Source: a virus. Taken from it: 28,715 bases of DNA. This document shows positions 15,662 to 22,039 of the stretch, piece by piece; position 1 is the stretch's first letter, and every line of letters begins with the position of its first letter. The DNA lies in IMG/VR virus record IMGVR_UViG_3300030389_002371, positions 1-28,715 of that record. One strand, 5' to 3'. Position numbers and translations under genes: made by a program. A model generated the notes under the pieces. It was not told where the DNA came from and made no database searches. It worked only from the letters and a program-made list of their open reading frames with translations.

Positions 15662-15707
15662 ATACTACCCGAATGAAGACAGGATGACCACCGCTTTAGG
15701 GTAGTAT
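15662..15707 (-). repeat. inverted repeat in the leader of the leftward membrane/secreted operon
   Basis: ATACTACCC (15662-15670) and GGGTAGTAT (15699-15707) are perfect 9-base inverted copies, 28 bases apart. Read leftward, the second arm ends a few bases before the ATG at 15658. It lies in the only gap between this leftward operon and the rightward small genes starting at 15758. It could be an operator or an mRNA hairpin controlling translation. Confidence 0.5.
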
Positions 15708-15757
15708 GTGCCAAATTTAGCAAATACTGTTATGTTTGGAAAGTAACACACAAAATT

Positions 15758-15919
15758 ATGTCTAAATTTTTAATCGGTCTGTTTATTAAGTTTGGTAAAT
15801 CTGAATCATTACGCAAAGCTGCTATAAGTCTTTTAAAAGATTTGGCAGAAAAAAGTGACAATGATGTTGATGATGCAATTGTAAAAATGATTGAAGAAAA
15901 ATTATTTCCAGTTAAATGA
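15758..15919 (+). CDS. small hypothetical protein (53 aa)
   Basis: ATG at 15758 to TGA at 15917-15919, overlapping the next gene's ATG (ATGA). The 53-residue product is helical and amphipathic: MSKFLIGLFIKFGKSESLRK, then ISLLKDLAEKS and an acidic stretch SDNDVDDAIVKMIEEKLF. It has a weakly hydrophobic N-terminus. The coupling overlap and coding-like composition support a real gene. Not recognised. Confidence 0.6.
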   Translation: MSKFLIGLFIKFGKSESLRKAAISLLKDLAEKSDNDVDDAIVKMIEEKLFPVK

Positions 15920-16191
15920 ACGTCAAAAAATTTCTCAACATTGATATAGAACCAGCACCACCAGAGTTGCAGTTATCTGTAGAAATGCGTTGTCGAGAAA
16001 TTATGCAGAGTGAAGATTACGACAATATAAAAAGATACTGTACACATCTTGTGCGACATCAAATGCACCAGGATGTTTTTCTTGCATCTTTACTTGGTAG
16101 ATTGGTTGAACTTGAAGCAAATCTTGTAGTCAAAGAAGTAAGAAAAAAACCAAATATGTTCAATAAAATTAGAAAAAAATTATTTAAGTAA
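15916..16191 (+). CDS. conserved hypothetical protein
   Basis: 91 residues, charged and helical. It starts MNVKKFLNIDIEPAPPELQL, then VEMRCREIMQSEDYDNIKRY, LVRHQMHQDVFLASLLGRLV, and a very basic end (KKPNMFNKIRKKLFK). No transmembrane segment. It follows the 53-residue gene with a 4-base overlap and ends against the leftward operon (8-base overlap with the gene ending at 16184). Resembles small cyanophage proteins, from memory; function unknown. Confidence 0.75.
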   Translation: MNVKKFLNIDIEPAPPELQLSVEMRCREIMQSEDYDNIKRYCTHLVRHQMHQDVFLASLLGRLVELEANLVVKEVRKKPNMFNKIRKKLFK

Positions 16192-16303
16192 TTTGATAAA
16201 GTCTTTGTTTTTCAATAACTTTTTTCATTGACCAATATCTTATAAGGGTTTCAAGTTCGTTTATACGTTTTTTTGCAGCAATAATCTTATCTTTAGTTTG
16301 CAT
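16184..16303 (-). CDS. small basic helical protein (39 aa)
   Basis: ATG at 16303, two bases after the stop of the gene to its right, to TAA at 16184-16186. The product is entirely helix-like and basic: MQTKDKIIAAKKRINELETL followed by IRYWSMKKVIEKQRLYQIT. It continues the tandem leftward gene array and fills a gap that would otherwise be empty. Last gene of the leftward early region. Not recognised. Confidence 0.55.
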   Translation of the reverse strand: MQTKDKIIAAKKRINELETLIRYWSMKKVIEKQRLYQIT

Positions 16304-16305
16304 AA

Positions 16306-16584
16306 CTATGAGTCGTATTTATCTATGTAAGCTTGTATTTCTTTATTTGAAAAGTCTTTTACAAGTTTTTTCTTTGTTTCATCAACTTGGTAATTAAATT
16401 TAACTATGGCTGTTTTTATATGTTCAACAACCCAGCGACCCTCATTTGATACAAGTTGGGCTTTGCCTCTTTCGTTGATAAAAACATAATGGTCATAGCC
16501 TTTTAAAGTATTGTCAAGCAACTCTTTTTCTAAGTTTGCCAAACGCATTTCCTTCAATCTTCTAAGTTTCAAAGAATCACTCAT
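16306..16584 (-). CDS. hypothetical protein of the leftward early operon
   Basis: 92 residues, charged: SDSLKLRRLKEMRLANLEKE, LKGYDHYVFINERGKAQLVS, then GRWVVEHIKTAIVKFNYQVD and a Lys/Asp-rich tail. A short beta segment (HYVFINERGKAQLV) sits between helices. It overlaps the zinc-binding gene upstream by 4 bases (ATGA). No known family seen; context suggests an early accessory protein. Confidence 0.75.
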   Translation of the reverse strand: MSDSLKLRRLKEMRLANLEKELLDNTLKGYDHYVFINERGKAQLVSNEGRWVVEHIKTAIVKFNYQVDETKKKLVKDFSNKEIQAYIDKYDS

Positions 16585-16874
16585 TGTCTCCTCCTTTCTG
16601 GTTTACTTTGTCGTGTTGCTTTGCATTGTTTTTTTTGCCTAGGGCAGCTTGCACTTCTTGGTTTTTTAGAAGTTAAATGCCAGCCATTACCTTTAGGACA
16701 GGCATATGCATAGGTATGGCCTTTACCAAGTCTAAACATATCTGCTGAAACTGTTTTTGCTTCTTGTTCATTTCTGTAACTGATCTTTTGACATTTCCAG
16801 CAGTGGTTTAAAATGATAAATCCCTTATCATCAATGTACTGTTGTAAGTCTTTTAAATCAATCCTTTTTCCCAT
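16581..16874 (-). CDS. small zinc-ribbon protein
   Basis: 97 residues. A likely zinc site is formed by Cys25 and Cys28 (ILNHCWKCQK) with Cys59 and His66 (YAYACPKGNGWHLTS). The order CxxC, a helix with QEAKT-SADMF, then Y-Y-C-P-K-G-GWHLT recalls small phage and actinobacterial zinc-ribbon proteins. The C-terminus is very basic with two further Cys (SASCPRQKKQCKATRQ). Probably nucleic-acid binding; role unknown. Overlaps both neighbours (4 and 17 bases). Confidence 0.78.
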   Translation of the reverse strand: MGKRIDLKDLQQYIDDKGFIILNHCWKCQKISYRNEQEAKTVSADMFRLGKGHTYAYACPKGNGWHLTSKKPRSASCPRQKKQCKATRQSKPERRRQ

Positions 16875-17241
16875 GCGCGCCGTCTTTAAAATCTTTTACA
16901 AATACTTTTTTTATTTGGTTCCAGTTGGCCTTTATCAAGTTGTTTGAAAAGTTGTTACCCGAGATTGTTTCGCAGTCTCTTTCAGAAAATTCATAATTCA
17001 GGAAAAAGTTATCCCAATTAATGAAAATAGCTTTGTTTGCCACCGCATTGGCATATTCAGTAGCATTGTCTATGTTTTCAAAGTCATAACAACGCAAGAT
17101 GCTTACATACAAAATTTCTGTATTCTTTGCATATTGAATAGTTACACATTTAAACTTCGCACCATCAAAAGTACGTTTTACTGTCTTACCCATTAGGTCG
17201 GCATAATCGACTAGAAGCTTCCTACGATTTTTCTTGAACAT
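16858..17241 (-). CDS. hypothetical protein of the leftward early operon
   Basis: 127 residues. Basic start (MFKKNRRKLLVDYADLMGKT), then alternating strands and helices (FDGAKFKCVTIQYAKN, ILYVSILRCYDFENID, NKAIFINWDNFFLNYEF) and a tail with IKANWNQIKKVFVKDF. Rich in Asn and aromatic residues. No catalytic signature seen. Overlaps the upstream gene by 20 bases and the downstream one by 17. Confidence 0.75.
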   Translation of the reverse strand: MFKKNRRKLLVDYADLMGKTVKRTFDGAKFKCVTIQYAKNTEILYVSILRCYDFENIDNATEYANAVANKAIFINWDNFFLNYEFSERDCETISGNNFSNNLIKANWNQIKKVFVKDFKDGAHGKKD

Positions 17242-17581
17242 CTAACTGTTTTTCGATTTCAAATTTTTCATCAAACAGAGCATGTATCTGTTTTGATATT
17301 TTTCTTTGTATAAGAGGATTATCCTCTTTAAATCTTTGTGCCGTTAGTTCTTTGAGTTTTTTATCAATGTTGTAATATCTCAACTCAAGAGACTGTTGTT
17401 GATCTGATGCAACAAAGTCTGGATTAGGCTTTGTCTTGCTTGCTTCAATAGTTACATCTATTGTTATGTGTTTACAAGCTTTTGGCTGTGTTACCGCTTG
17501 TTGTACTGTTATTGGAAAAGGACAAAGCTTTATCCAATCCTCAAGTGCTTTGTTTGTAAAATCTAGTCGCATTCGGGACAT
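17222..17581 (-). CDS. hypothetical protein of the leftward early operon
   Basis: 119 residues. The N-terminus (MSRMRLDFTNKALEDWIKLC) is followed by a strand region with VTQPKACKHITIDVTIEASK, then a long charged helical half (SLELRYYNIDKKLKELTAQR, IQRKISKQIHALFDEKFEIE) likely to form a coiled coil. Overlaps its neighbours by 19 and 20 bases. Not recognised. Confidence 0.75.
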   Translation of the reverse strand: MSRMRLDFTNKALEDWIKLCPFPITVQQAVTQPKACKHITIDVTIEASKTKPNPDFVASDQQQSLELRYYNIDKKLKELTAQRFKEDNPLIQRKISKQIHALFDEKFEIEKQLDVQEKS

Positions 17582-17922
17582 TCAAAGTGTAAAGGTTGTT
17601 CAGTGACCATTGCCGATAAGACCAGCAAGGCCATCTTTGTTGGGGGTTGTTCGTTAGTGAAAGGCATAATTTTTTTGTTTGGCAAATGCAAACCCTCATT
17701 AGAAACAATTAAAGAATTTTCTGCTTGGCAACATTCTTTATGGCTATCATCTAACTGAGAAAAAAGAAGGCCATCACCATATTCTTTGTTGCTGCAAGTA
17801 TGTGGTCTAAAATCAAACCAATTAAGGTCGAAACACTCAAGACCAAGTGCTAAATGGTCTTGAAATATTGCGACATTAAGAGGTAGTTTTGGGTCAGTTA
17901 CTTTTTTTAGTACTTTTGCCAT
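17563..17922 (-). CDS. hypothetical Cys-containing protein of the leftward operon
   Basis: 119 residues, acidic, with six Cys: LECFDL, HTCSN, KECCQAEN and a terminal ECPEC. The region FDLNWFDFRPHTCSNKEYGD and the CPEC end suggest metal binding, but no named family is evident. The last codons overlap the next gene by 19 bases, and the start is 2 bases after the upstream stop. Early-operon context only. Confidence 0.72.
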   Translation of the reverse strand: MAKVLKKVTDPKLPLNVAIFQDHLALGLECFDLNWFDFRPHTCSNKEYGDGLLFSQLDDSHKECCQAENSLIVSNEGLHLPNKKIMPFTNEQPPTKMALLVLSAMVTEQPLHFECPECD

Positions 17923-17924
17923 AG

Positions 17925-18209
17925 TTAAAAAGGTATTTCCTCTTTTTCAGTTTTTGCTACTGAGATGGCACCCGATACAAATGGTGTACCGTTTTTAGAT
18001 TCTTTATGCCAAGCACTAACTGGTACTTTGACAACTTTCTCACCAGCATAGTTGTCCTCGCCTTCTTGTCCTGTAATCCATTCTGCCAATGCCATTGCAT
18101 CTTGCAAAGTGAACTCAATGTTGCCACCAAGGTCAGGAGACTTTGCTGATTTTTTATCAGAATTATTAAAAAGGACTAAACGCCCTGTAAATAAATTTTC
18201 GTAGGCCAT
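17925..18209 (-). CDS. hypothetical protein, possibly DNA-metabolism related
   Basis: 94 residues: MAYENLFTGRLVLFNNSDKK, NIEFTLQDAMALAEWITGQE, then VVKVPVSAWHKESKNGTPFV and SGAISVAKTEKEEIPF. The two beta hairpins around a helix and the KES-NGTPF-SGAIS ending are reminiscent of single-stranded-DNA-binding or OB-fold-type small phage proteins, but this is weak. It lies two genes downstream of the ERF recombinase. Start context AATTATGGC. Confidence 0.72.
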   Translation of the reverse strand: MAYENLFTGRLVLFNNSDKKSAKSPDLGGNIEFTLQDAMALAEWITGQEGEDNYAGEKVVKVPVSAWHKESKNGTPFVSGAISVAKTEKEEIPF

Positions 18210-18211
18210 AA

Positions 18212-18448
18212 TTAGAAAGATTTAATTGGAATGATTGAATTTGTTTCCTCCCAGGCAAGAACCTGTGGAAGTGGGTATCTGATTAGAGGAGAACCCAAAG
18301 CGGTTGCAGTTCGTGGAACTGTATACCACTCGGGACCTTCTTGTTTACCTCTTCTTGTACTTGTTCGCCATTTTTTTATGGTTCTTTGAGTGATTCCGTA
18401 TCGTTCGGCGAGGTCTTTGGTTGATAGATAAGGCTGGTCTTGGTCCAT
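18212..18448 (-). CDS. helix-turn-helix DNA-binding protein (MerR/excisionase-type)
   Basis: 78 residues. Residues 6-30 (YLSTKDLAERYGITQRTIKKW) form a helix-turn-helix of the HTH_17/excisionase type, followed by a wing-like region (TSTRRGKQEGPEWYTVPRTA) and LIRYPLPQVLAWEE, the usual 'R-Y-p-VlaWe' close of this family. No integrase is present, so it is more likely a transcriptional regulator than an excisionase. It directly follows the ERF gene (which ends at 18449). Confidence 0.82.
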   Translation of the reverse strand: MDQDQPYLSTKDLAERYGITQRTIKKWRTSTRRGKQEGPEWYTVPRTATALGSPLIRYPLPQVLAWEETNSIIPIKSF

Positions 18449-19129
18449 TTATTCAAGCACCTTTTTCTTGTTAACAATAAGAGTTTCTAATTCCTCTTTC
18501 TGTGTAAGAGTTAGTTTACCCTTTGCAAAACGAATTGCAATGTTTTTCTTAAAATCTGTTAACTGTTCTACAGACTTTGCTGTATTGATCGCACCTTTGG
18601 CAAGCTGGTAAGTTTTCTCTGTATCAGAATTATTGGAAATTTCCTTTACTTGTTCTCGTAAAGTCTCTATGACTTCGCCTTTATTAATATTTTTTTCTTG
18701 CACTTTTTCTTCTTCTTCCATATTAAAGTCCATATCTGTCTCAAGACCAAGAATCAACTTAATGCTGTATCTTCTTTGATATGTGACCGCACCACCCCAG
18801 AGATGTGTTTGGTTTTTCTTAGGGTTGGCCATATCTCTTTCGGGTAGAAATATTGGCAGTTCACTTTTAATCATGCCACCGCTTTTGTGAATAAGTCTTG
18901 TAACTATAAGTGTTTCGCCAGTAGGGCTACAACCAAAGCCTTGACTTAAACAAAGATCATTCTTTAAAAGTACTGGTGTTACCAAAGAAAGCATTTGTTC
19001 CAAAGGCAAATAACTGTAACCAAAGTTGCCGACACCAACTTGTTTGGTCTTGGCTAAACTTGGAAACTCTGCTTGTGCTTTTTGTAAAGCTGTTGCCACT
19101 TCTTGGCATGGGTGTTGTAAATCTGTCAT
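18449..19129 (-). CDS. erf: ERF-family single-strand annealing protein
   Basis: 226 residues. ERF signature in order: LQKAQAEFPSLAKTKQ, NFGYSYLPLEQMLSLVTPVL, then LIHKSGGMIKSELPIF and the diagnostic GGAVTYQRRYSI (about 112-123) followed by LILGLETDMD. The C-terminal 90 residues are charged and variable, as usual. ERF proteins anneal complementary single strands and work with an exonuclease; here a RecE-like nuclease is encoded just upstream. Expected role: recombination-dependent replication, concatemer formation and repair. Confidence 0.92.
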   Translation of the reverse strand: MTDLQHPCQEVATALQKAQAEFPSLAKTKQVGVGNFGYSYLPLEQMLSLVTPVLLKNDLCLSQGFGCSPTGETLIVTRLIHKSGGMIKSELPIFLPERDMANPKKNQTHLWGGAVTYQRRYSIKLILGLETDMDFNMEEEEKVQEKNINKGEVIETLREQVKEISNNSDTEKTYQLAKGAINTAKSVEQLTDFKKNIAIRFAKGKLTLTQKEELETLIVNKKKVLE

Positions 19130-19141
19130 GTTAAAAAGTAA

Positions 19142-19936
19142 TTAATATGCCCAGCTTGGTAAACTTAGTACCGCTGGTTGTTCATCTGTGTAGCTTGGCC
19201 AATAAGCATCCTCATGGCATTTTGCAATGCCTTGCAATGCCTCCTGGCGTAACTTCAATCCCCAATCAAGAGCAACATCATCTAATTCTGTAATGCTTAC
19301 TGCATATGGGAAAACTTTTTCAACTGCTATGAATACAAATCGCTTTGCACCAATTACTTCTAAGTAATGAGCAGCCTGTAAATGGTAAAGGTATGAAGCA
19401 ACCGATTTAATAAATTTATCGGGATGGCTGTTACCCTCGCCAGTTGTCTTAAGGTCGATAATTGTATCGCCATTTATAAAGTCACATCTTGCCTTGCAAG
19501 ACATACCAGTTTCTTCATCATCTTTAAAAAAGCTTTGTTCTGCATGACCTTTCGCAAGAAGTTTCTTTGCCAAAGGGTGTTCCCATACAGCATTAGCAAC
19601 ATTAGATGCAAGTTCGTATTCAGCAGAAGTTATAGGTTCTATACCTTTTGCTGCCATCTCCTCTGCCTGTGCCTTACCAGCTTTTGTTGATCTGTTAAGA
19701 CAGACACCATATGCGGTTTTTGCACGGTCAGGTTCTAATGTAAAAGCATGACAAAGTTCGCCAGTACGAAAAGCTTTTTTCAAAGCTGGTTCGTGTTCTA
19801 ACTTTTGTTCGCCATACTTAGATTCATAGAAAACTTTGGGACAAGTCTTTTTGAACAGCTTACAATCCGATGCAGAATACTCGGGTCGACCATGGTATAC
19901 CTCTGCTGGTATGTATTCTTTTTTAGTTTTTGGCAT
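19142..19936 (-). CDS. RecE/DUF3799-like PD-(D/E)XK exonuclease
   Basis: 264 residues. Family landmarks: YHGRPEYSASDCKLF near the N-terminus, RTGELCHAFTLEP (His63), GMSCKARCDFINGDTIIDLK (Asp152, Asp161 and Lys163 as the D-x(n)-(D/E)xK metal site), then YLYHLQAAHYLEV (Gln187, Tyr191). This is the 5'-3' exonuclease type of RecE/YqaJ-like proteins that feed single strands to a RecT or ERF partner. Adjacent to and co-oriented with ERF (12-base gap), so a two-component recombinase is likely. Overlaps the coiled-coil gene upstream by 14 bases. Confidence 0.9.
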   Translation of the reverse strand: MPKTKKEYIPAEVYHGRPEYSASDCKLFKKTCPKVFYESKYGEQKLEHEPALKKAFRTGELCHAFTLEPDRAKTAYGVCLNRSTKAGKAQAEEMAAKGIEPITSAEYELASNVANAVWEHPLAKKLLAKGHAEQSFFKDDEETGMSCKARCDFINGDTIIDLKTTGEGNSHPDKFIKSVASYLYHLQAAHYLEVIGAKRFVFIAVEKVFPYAVSITELDDVALDWGLKLRQEALQGIAKCHEDAYWPSYTDEQPAVLSLPSWAY

Positions 19937-20186
19937 TAAGTTTTTGTTCTAGGTTTGCAATACGAAGTTCAAGCATGGTAATTTTTTCTGCTTGTTTAAC
20001 AATAAAGTCTTTCATGATGTTAGATTTTTCATCTGCTTTCACTAAAGTTTCAGCAGTACTTACTGCCAGTTCTTTTACTGTTTGCGAAAGATGTAAGACA
20101 GCATCAATAAGTTGTACTTTATTTAGTTTTTGTTTTTCTTCTTGATCTTGTAAAGTCTCAAGAATCTTTTTCATGTCTCTTACCAC
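19923..20186 (-). CDS. small coiled-coil protein
   Basis: 87 residues from GTG at 20186. I prefer this start because AAGGAGG sits 7 bases upstream; the longer frame from TTG at 20204 would contain that site. The sequence is one long helix with heptads (MKKILETLQDQEEKQKLNKV, VLHLSQTVKELAVSTAET, QAEKITMLELRIANLEQKL). Could be a structural or adaptor partner of the exonuclease whose gene it overlaps. Not recognised. Confidence 0.75.
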   Translation of the reverse strand: MVRDMKKILETLQDQEEKQKLNKVQLIDAVLHLSQTVKELAVSTAETLVKADEKSNIMKDFIVKQAEKITMLELRIANLEQKLNAKN

Positions 20187-20314
20187 TTGGCCACCTCCTT
20201 GCAAGCAAGCTCAATGCCAGCATTGCAATCGATTCTGGTCATGTCTTTAAGAGACGAATCAAAAGCGGTAAACAGAATACTGCCCACCGCTAGATACAAG
20301 AATAAATGTTTCAT
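20180..20314 (-). CDS. small membrane or exported protein (44 aa)
   Basis: ATG at 20314 to TAA at 20180-20182. A hydrophobic N-terminus (MKHLFLYLAVGSILFTAF) looks like a signal peptide or single membrane helix, followed by a short polar part with two Cys (TRIDCNAGIELACKEVAKW). It starts in an ATGA overlap with the 59-residue gene to its right. Its 3' end carries the Shine-Dalgarno of the coiled-coil gene, so the three are probably coupled. Not recognised. Confidence 0.6.
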   Translation of the reverse strand: MKHLFLYLAVGSILFTAFDSSLKDMTRIDCNAGIELACKEVAKW

Positions 20315-20490
20315 ACTCTTGCCCTCTGTCTTAGAAGTGCAGAAAGCATCTTGGTGTACTTAGAAACATTCTTTTTATGCTTACTTAAGTCTGTCCAATC
20401 GGCAGTCGCACAGCAGTAAGCGTAACCATTCTGTGCTTCTTGGAGTTTAGACTTGATGTCGTCTATCTCTCTTTGTAAATCGTTGTTCAT
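20311..20490 (-). CDS. small charged protein, first gene after the early promoter (59 aa)
   Basis: ATG at 20490 to TGA at 20311-20313. The product is helical with MNNDLQREIDDIKSKLQEAQ, then NGYAYCCATADWTDLSKHKK and a basic end (LSALLRQRARV). It lies directly downstream of the strong promoter at 20528-20556 (about 30 bases of leader) and heads the array running to the exonuclease and ERF. First genes after early phage promoters are often host-takeover factors; that is only an inference. Confidence 0.65.
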   Translation of the reverse strand: MNNDLQREIDDIKSKLQEAQNGYAYCCATADWTDLSKHKKNVSKYTKMLSALLRQRARV

Positions 20491-20527
20491 GAATTTTTTG
20501 AGGTTGTAGGCTCTCGCCCTTACTTCA

Positions 20528-20556
20528 ATTATAGTCTAGATTTTCCCCTTTGTCTA
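20528..20556 (-). promoter_or_regulatory. sigma70-type early promoter (leftward)
   Basis: Read on the minus strand: -35 TAGACA (20556-20551), 17-base spacer, -10 TATAAT (20533-20528). This matches 11 of 12 consensus bases. It lies between the stop of the DUF2958 gene and the start of the 59-residue gene and would drive the recombination operon. Expected start of transcription is around 20521. Confidence 0.65.
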
Positions 20557-20559
20557 CCA

Positions 20560-20886
20560 TTATTGACCATTCTTTTTTATCTTTTCCATTAAGGCTTTTT
20601 GTCCTATAGATTGAAAAGTAATATCTCTTTCAATTTTAAGACCAAGAGGTCCAGTAACTGTTTGCAGTTCATTTACATCAATAGAGCCATATTCGTTTTC
20701 AAAACCAATGGTGTATCCGAATGCAATGCCGCTTTCTGGGTCGTATTCTGCTATGTACCAAGTCCAAAAAGACCATGGACAGAATAGTTTTAGATGAAAA
20801 GTTAACTCTTTCTCAGTATCTTCGTGTGCTGCTGAAGAATAAAGTTTTGGTAGTTTTTTTAGAATTTCTTTTGTAAGTAGTTTCAT
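20560..20886 (-). CDS. DUF2958-family protein
   Basis: 108 residues and close to family length. It begins MKLLTKEILKKLPKLYSSAA and has the conserved order KLFCPWSFWTWYIAEYDPE, FGYTIGFENEYGSIDVNEL, VTGPLGLKIERDITF. DUF2958 proteins are small, often on plasmids and phages, with no known activity. The start overlaps the stop of the 45-residue gene to its right (ATGA). It is transcribed before the strong promoter at 20528-20556, so it belongs to a separate upstream transcript or reads through. Confidence 0.88.
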   Translation of the reverse strand: MKLLTKEILKKLPKLYSSAAHEDTEKELTFHLKLFCPWSFWTWYIAEYDPESGIAFGYTIGFENEYGSIDVNELQTVTGPLGLKIERDITFQSIGQKALMEKIKKNGQ

Positions 20887-21020
20887 TTTTTGTAAAGTGA
20901 TTTAAGGTAAGTTGTTTCAATAGTTTTACGAAGCTGTAGGTACATTGCATTGGTCATGTTTTCTTGTAAGTACCGATCATTTAACCTACTTATTGCTTGG
21001 TCAAATTCTTTCTTTGTCAT
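20883..21020 (-). CDS. small helical protein (45 aa)
   Basis: ATG at 21020 to TGA at 20883-20885. Product: MTKKEFDQAISRLNDRYLQE, then NMTNAMYLQLRKTIETTYLK and SLYKK. The start overlaps the stop of the 57-residue gene (TAATG) and its stop overlaps the DUF2958 start (ATGA), so all three are likely translationally coupled. Begins like its neighbour (MTKKE), perhaps by duplication of the start region. Not recognised. Confidence 0.65.
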   Translation of the reverse strand: MTKKEFDQAISRLNDRYLQENMTNAMYLQLRKTIETTYLKSLYKK

Positions 21021-21193
21021 TAAAAAGGTTGACCCCAAGTGTCATACTGTTTACTTGTTATAAGACCCTGTTTACAAAGATGGTCTGTAAAATCATTCCA
21101 CTCTGTTCGCTTGGCAGTTGTATCGCCAGGTCGGTAGTTTGTGAAAGTTTTGTAAAGTACTCTGAAGGCGCTTAGTGCTTCTTTTTTAGTCAT
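21020..21193 (-). CDS. small hypothetical protein (57 aa)
   Basis: ATG at 21193 to TAA at 21020-21022. Product: MTKKEALSAFRVLYKTFTNY, then RPGDTTAKRTEWNDFTDHL and CKQGLITSKQYDTWGQPF. Compact helical composition with three tryptophan/tyrosine-rich turns. It is immediately preceded by a 13-codon open frame (21194-21235, MAIQGRDAHNLFN) whose TAA abuts this ATG and which may be a leader peptide. Coupled to the next gene by TAATG. Not recognised. Confidence 0.65.
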   Translation of the reverse strand: MTKKEALSAFRVLYKTFTNYRPGDTTAKRTEWNDFTDHLCKQGLITSKQYDTWGQPF

Positions 21194-21235
21194 TTAGTTA
21201 AAGAGGTTGTGAGCATCTCTGCCCTGTATAGCCAT
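21194..21235 (-). CDS. possible 13-residue leader peptide
   Basis: ATG at 21235, 13 codons, TAA at 21194-21196 directly touching the ATG of the 57-residue gene. The context ATGGC matches that of many genes here. No Shine-Dalgarno. It could serve translational coupling, or be chance. Confidence 0.25.
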   Translation of the reverse strand: MAIQGRDAHNLFN

Positions 21236-21266
21236 TCTAATCACAATTTTTTAAGATGTACAGGGT

Positions 21267-21893
21267 TTATAAAAGGTTAAAAATACTAAGTTGTTCTATT
21301 GGTTCGGGCAGTTTACTCTCATCTCCCCACTGTTCTGCCATTGCTTTTGCTATACCTTTGTAAAACTTACTGCGCTCCTTACCCTTACCGCTACCAAGCC
21401 ACCAAATTCTCTTTGATTCTTTCTCTGGAAGCTTTTTTGTCTCTTCAAGTACATTATCAGTGTCTTTTAATCTTGGTAGATTCTTTAACCATAGACAAGT
21501 CCTTTTATATTCCATATCGCCAAACTGGTAGGGATTTATAAGCTGGTCTGCCTCTCTTATATGGGAAGAAATAACTGAGACAGGGTTCTCAATACATATA
21601 CGATCTATTGGTGCATCCATAAGTTTTTGTACAAACTCAAGTGCTTTCTTTCTTAAGTGCATTGGTTTTTTACCCTCAGTAAACCATCTTGCGCCCGATA
21701 CAGACAAATGTGTACAGGGTGGATGCGCCACCATTAAATCCCAGTTCATGTCTAAAAAATTCAAGACATCGCCTTTTAAATGCTTTCCTGGGGCTTCTGT
21801 TTCTAAAATATCGCAAGACCAAGCATCATGTCCTTTGGCTGCAAAGGCATCTCTAACAATACCCGAGTATTCACAAGCAACTAAAATTCTCAA
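21267..21893 (-). CDS. small DNA cytosine methyltransferase-like protein
   Basis: 208 residues from a TTG start; no other start lies upstream. The Rossmann N-terminus (RILVACEYSGIVRDAFAAKG), AHPPCTHLSVSGARW (Cys60 in the PPC motif IV) and RICIENPVSVISS (ENP, motif VI, 102-104) match the compact phage proteins annotated as C5-cytosine methyltransferases. The QRR motif VIII and a target recognition domain are not evident, so it may modify another substrate, such as a nucleotide, or need a partner. It is far from the cassette at 24.8-27.8 kb and on the other strand. Confidence 0.8.
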   Translation of the reverse strand: MRILVACEYSGIVRDAFAAKGHDAWSCDILETEAPGKHLKGDVLNFLDMNWDLMVAHPPCTHLSVSGARWFTEGKKPMHLRKKALEFVQKLMDAPIDRICIENPVSVISSHIREADQLINPYQFGDMEYKRTCLWLKNLPRLKDTDNVLEETKKLPEKESKRIWWLGSGKGKERSKFYKGIAKAMAEQWGDESKLPEPIEQLSIFNLL

Positions 21894-22039
21894 GTTTTTT
21901 CTTTATATATATCAGATAACCCCTGGAAAAGACAGGGTATGCACCAGTACAGATACCGAACATTAATAGGGCAACTTGGGGAAAATACCAAGTATATTGA
22001 ATATATGGGAGAGATCCCACCAACCTCAAACTATTAAAA
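21894..22039. promoter_or_regulatory. divergent intergenic region with three inverted repeats
   Basis: Gap between the leftward methyltransferase-like gene and the rightward DUF3085 gene. It contains CCCTG (21921-21925)/CAGGG (21933-21937), ACTTGG (21974-21979)/CCAAGT (21988-21993), and GGGA-GAGA-TCCC (22008-22019). A TATATATAAA stretch precedes the leftward start. No complete -35/-10 pair is convincing for the rightward side. Likely regulator sites or leader hairpins. Confidence 0.35.

Noticed and set aside
18212-18448. Excisionase, implying a temperate phage
   Set aside because: The HTH type is shared with many regulators, and no integrase, attachment site or repressor is present.
21253-21267. 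Shared AACCCTGTACAT word with the terminator at 22673-22684 as a regulatory repeat
   Set aside because: A 12-base match between two places in 28 kb is expected by chance, and one copy is simply a terminator arm.
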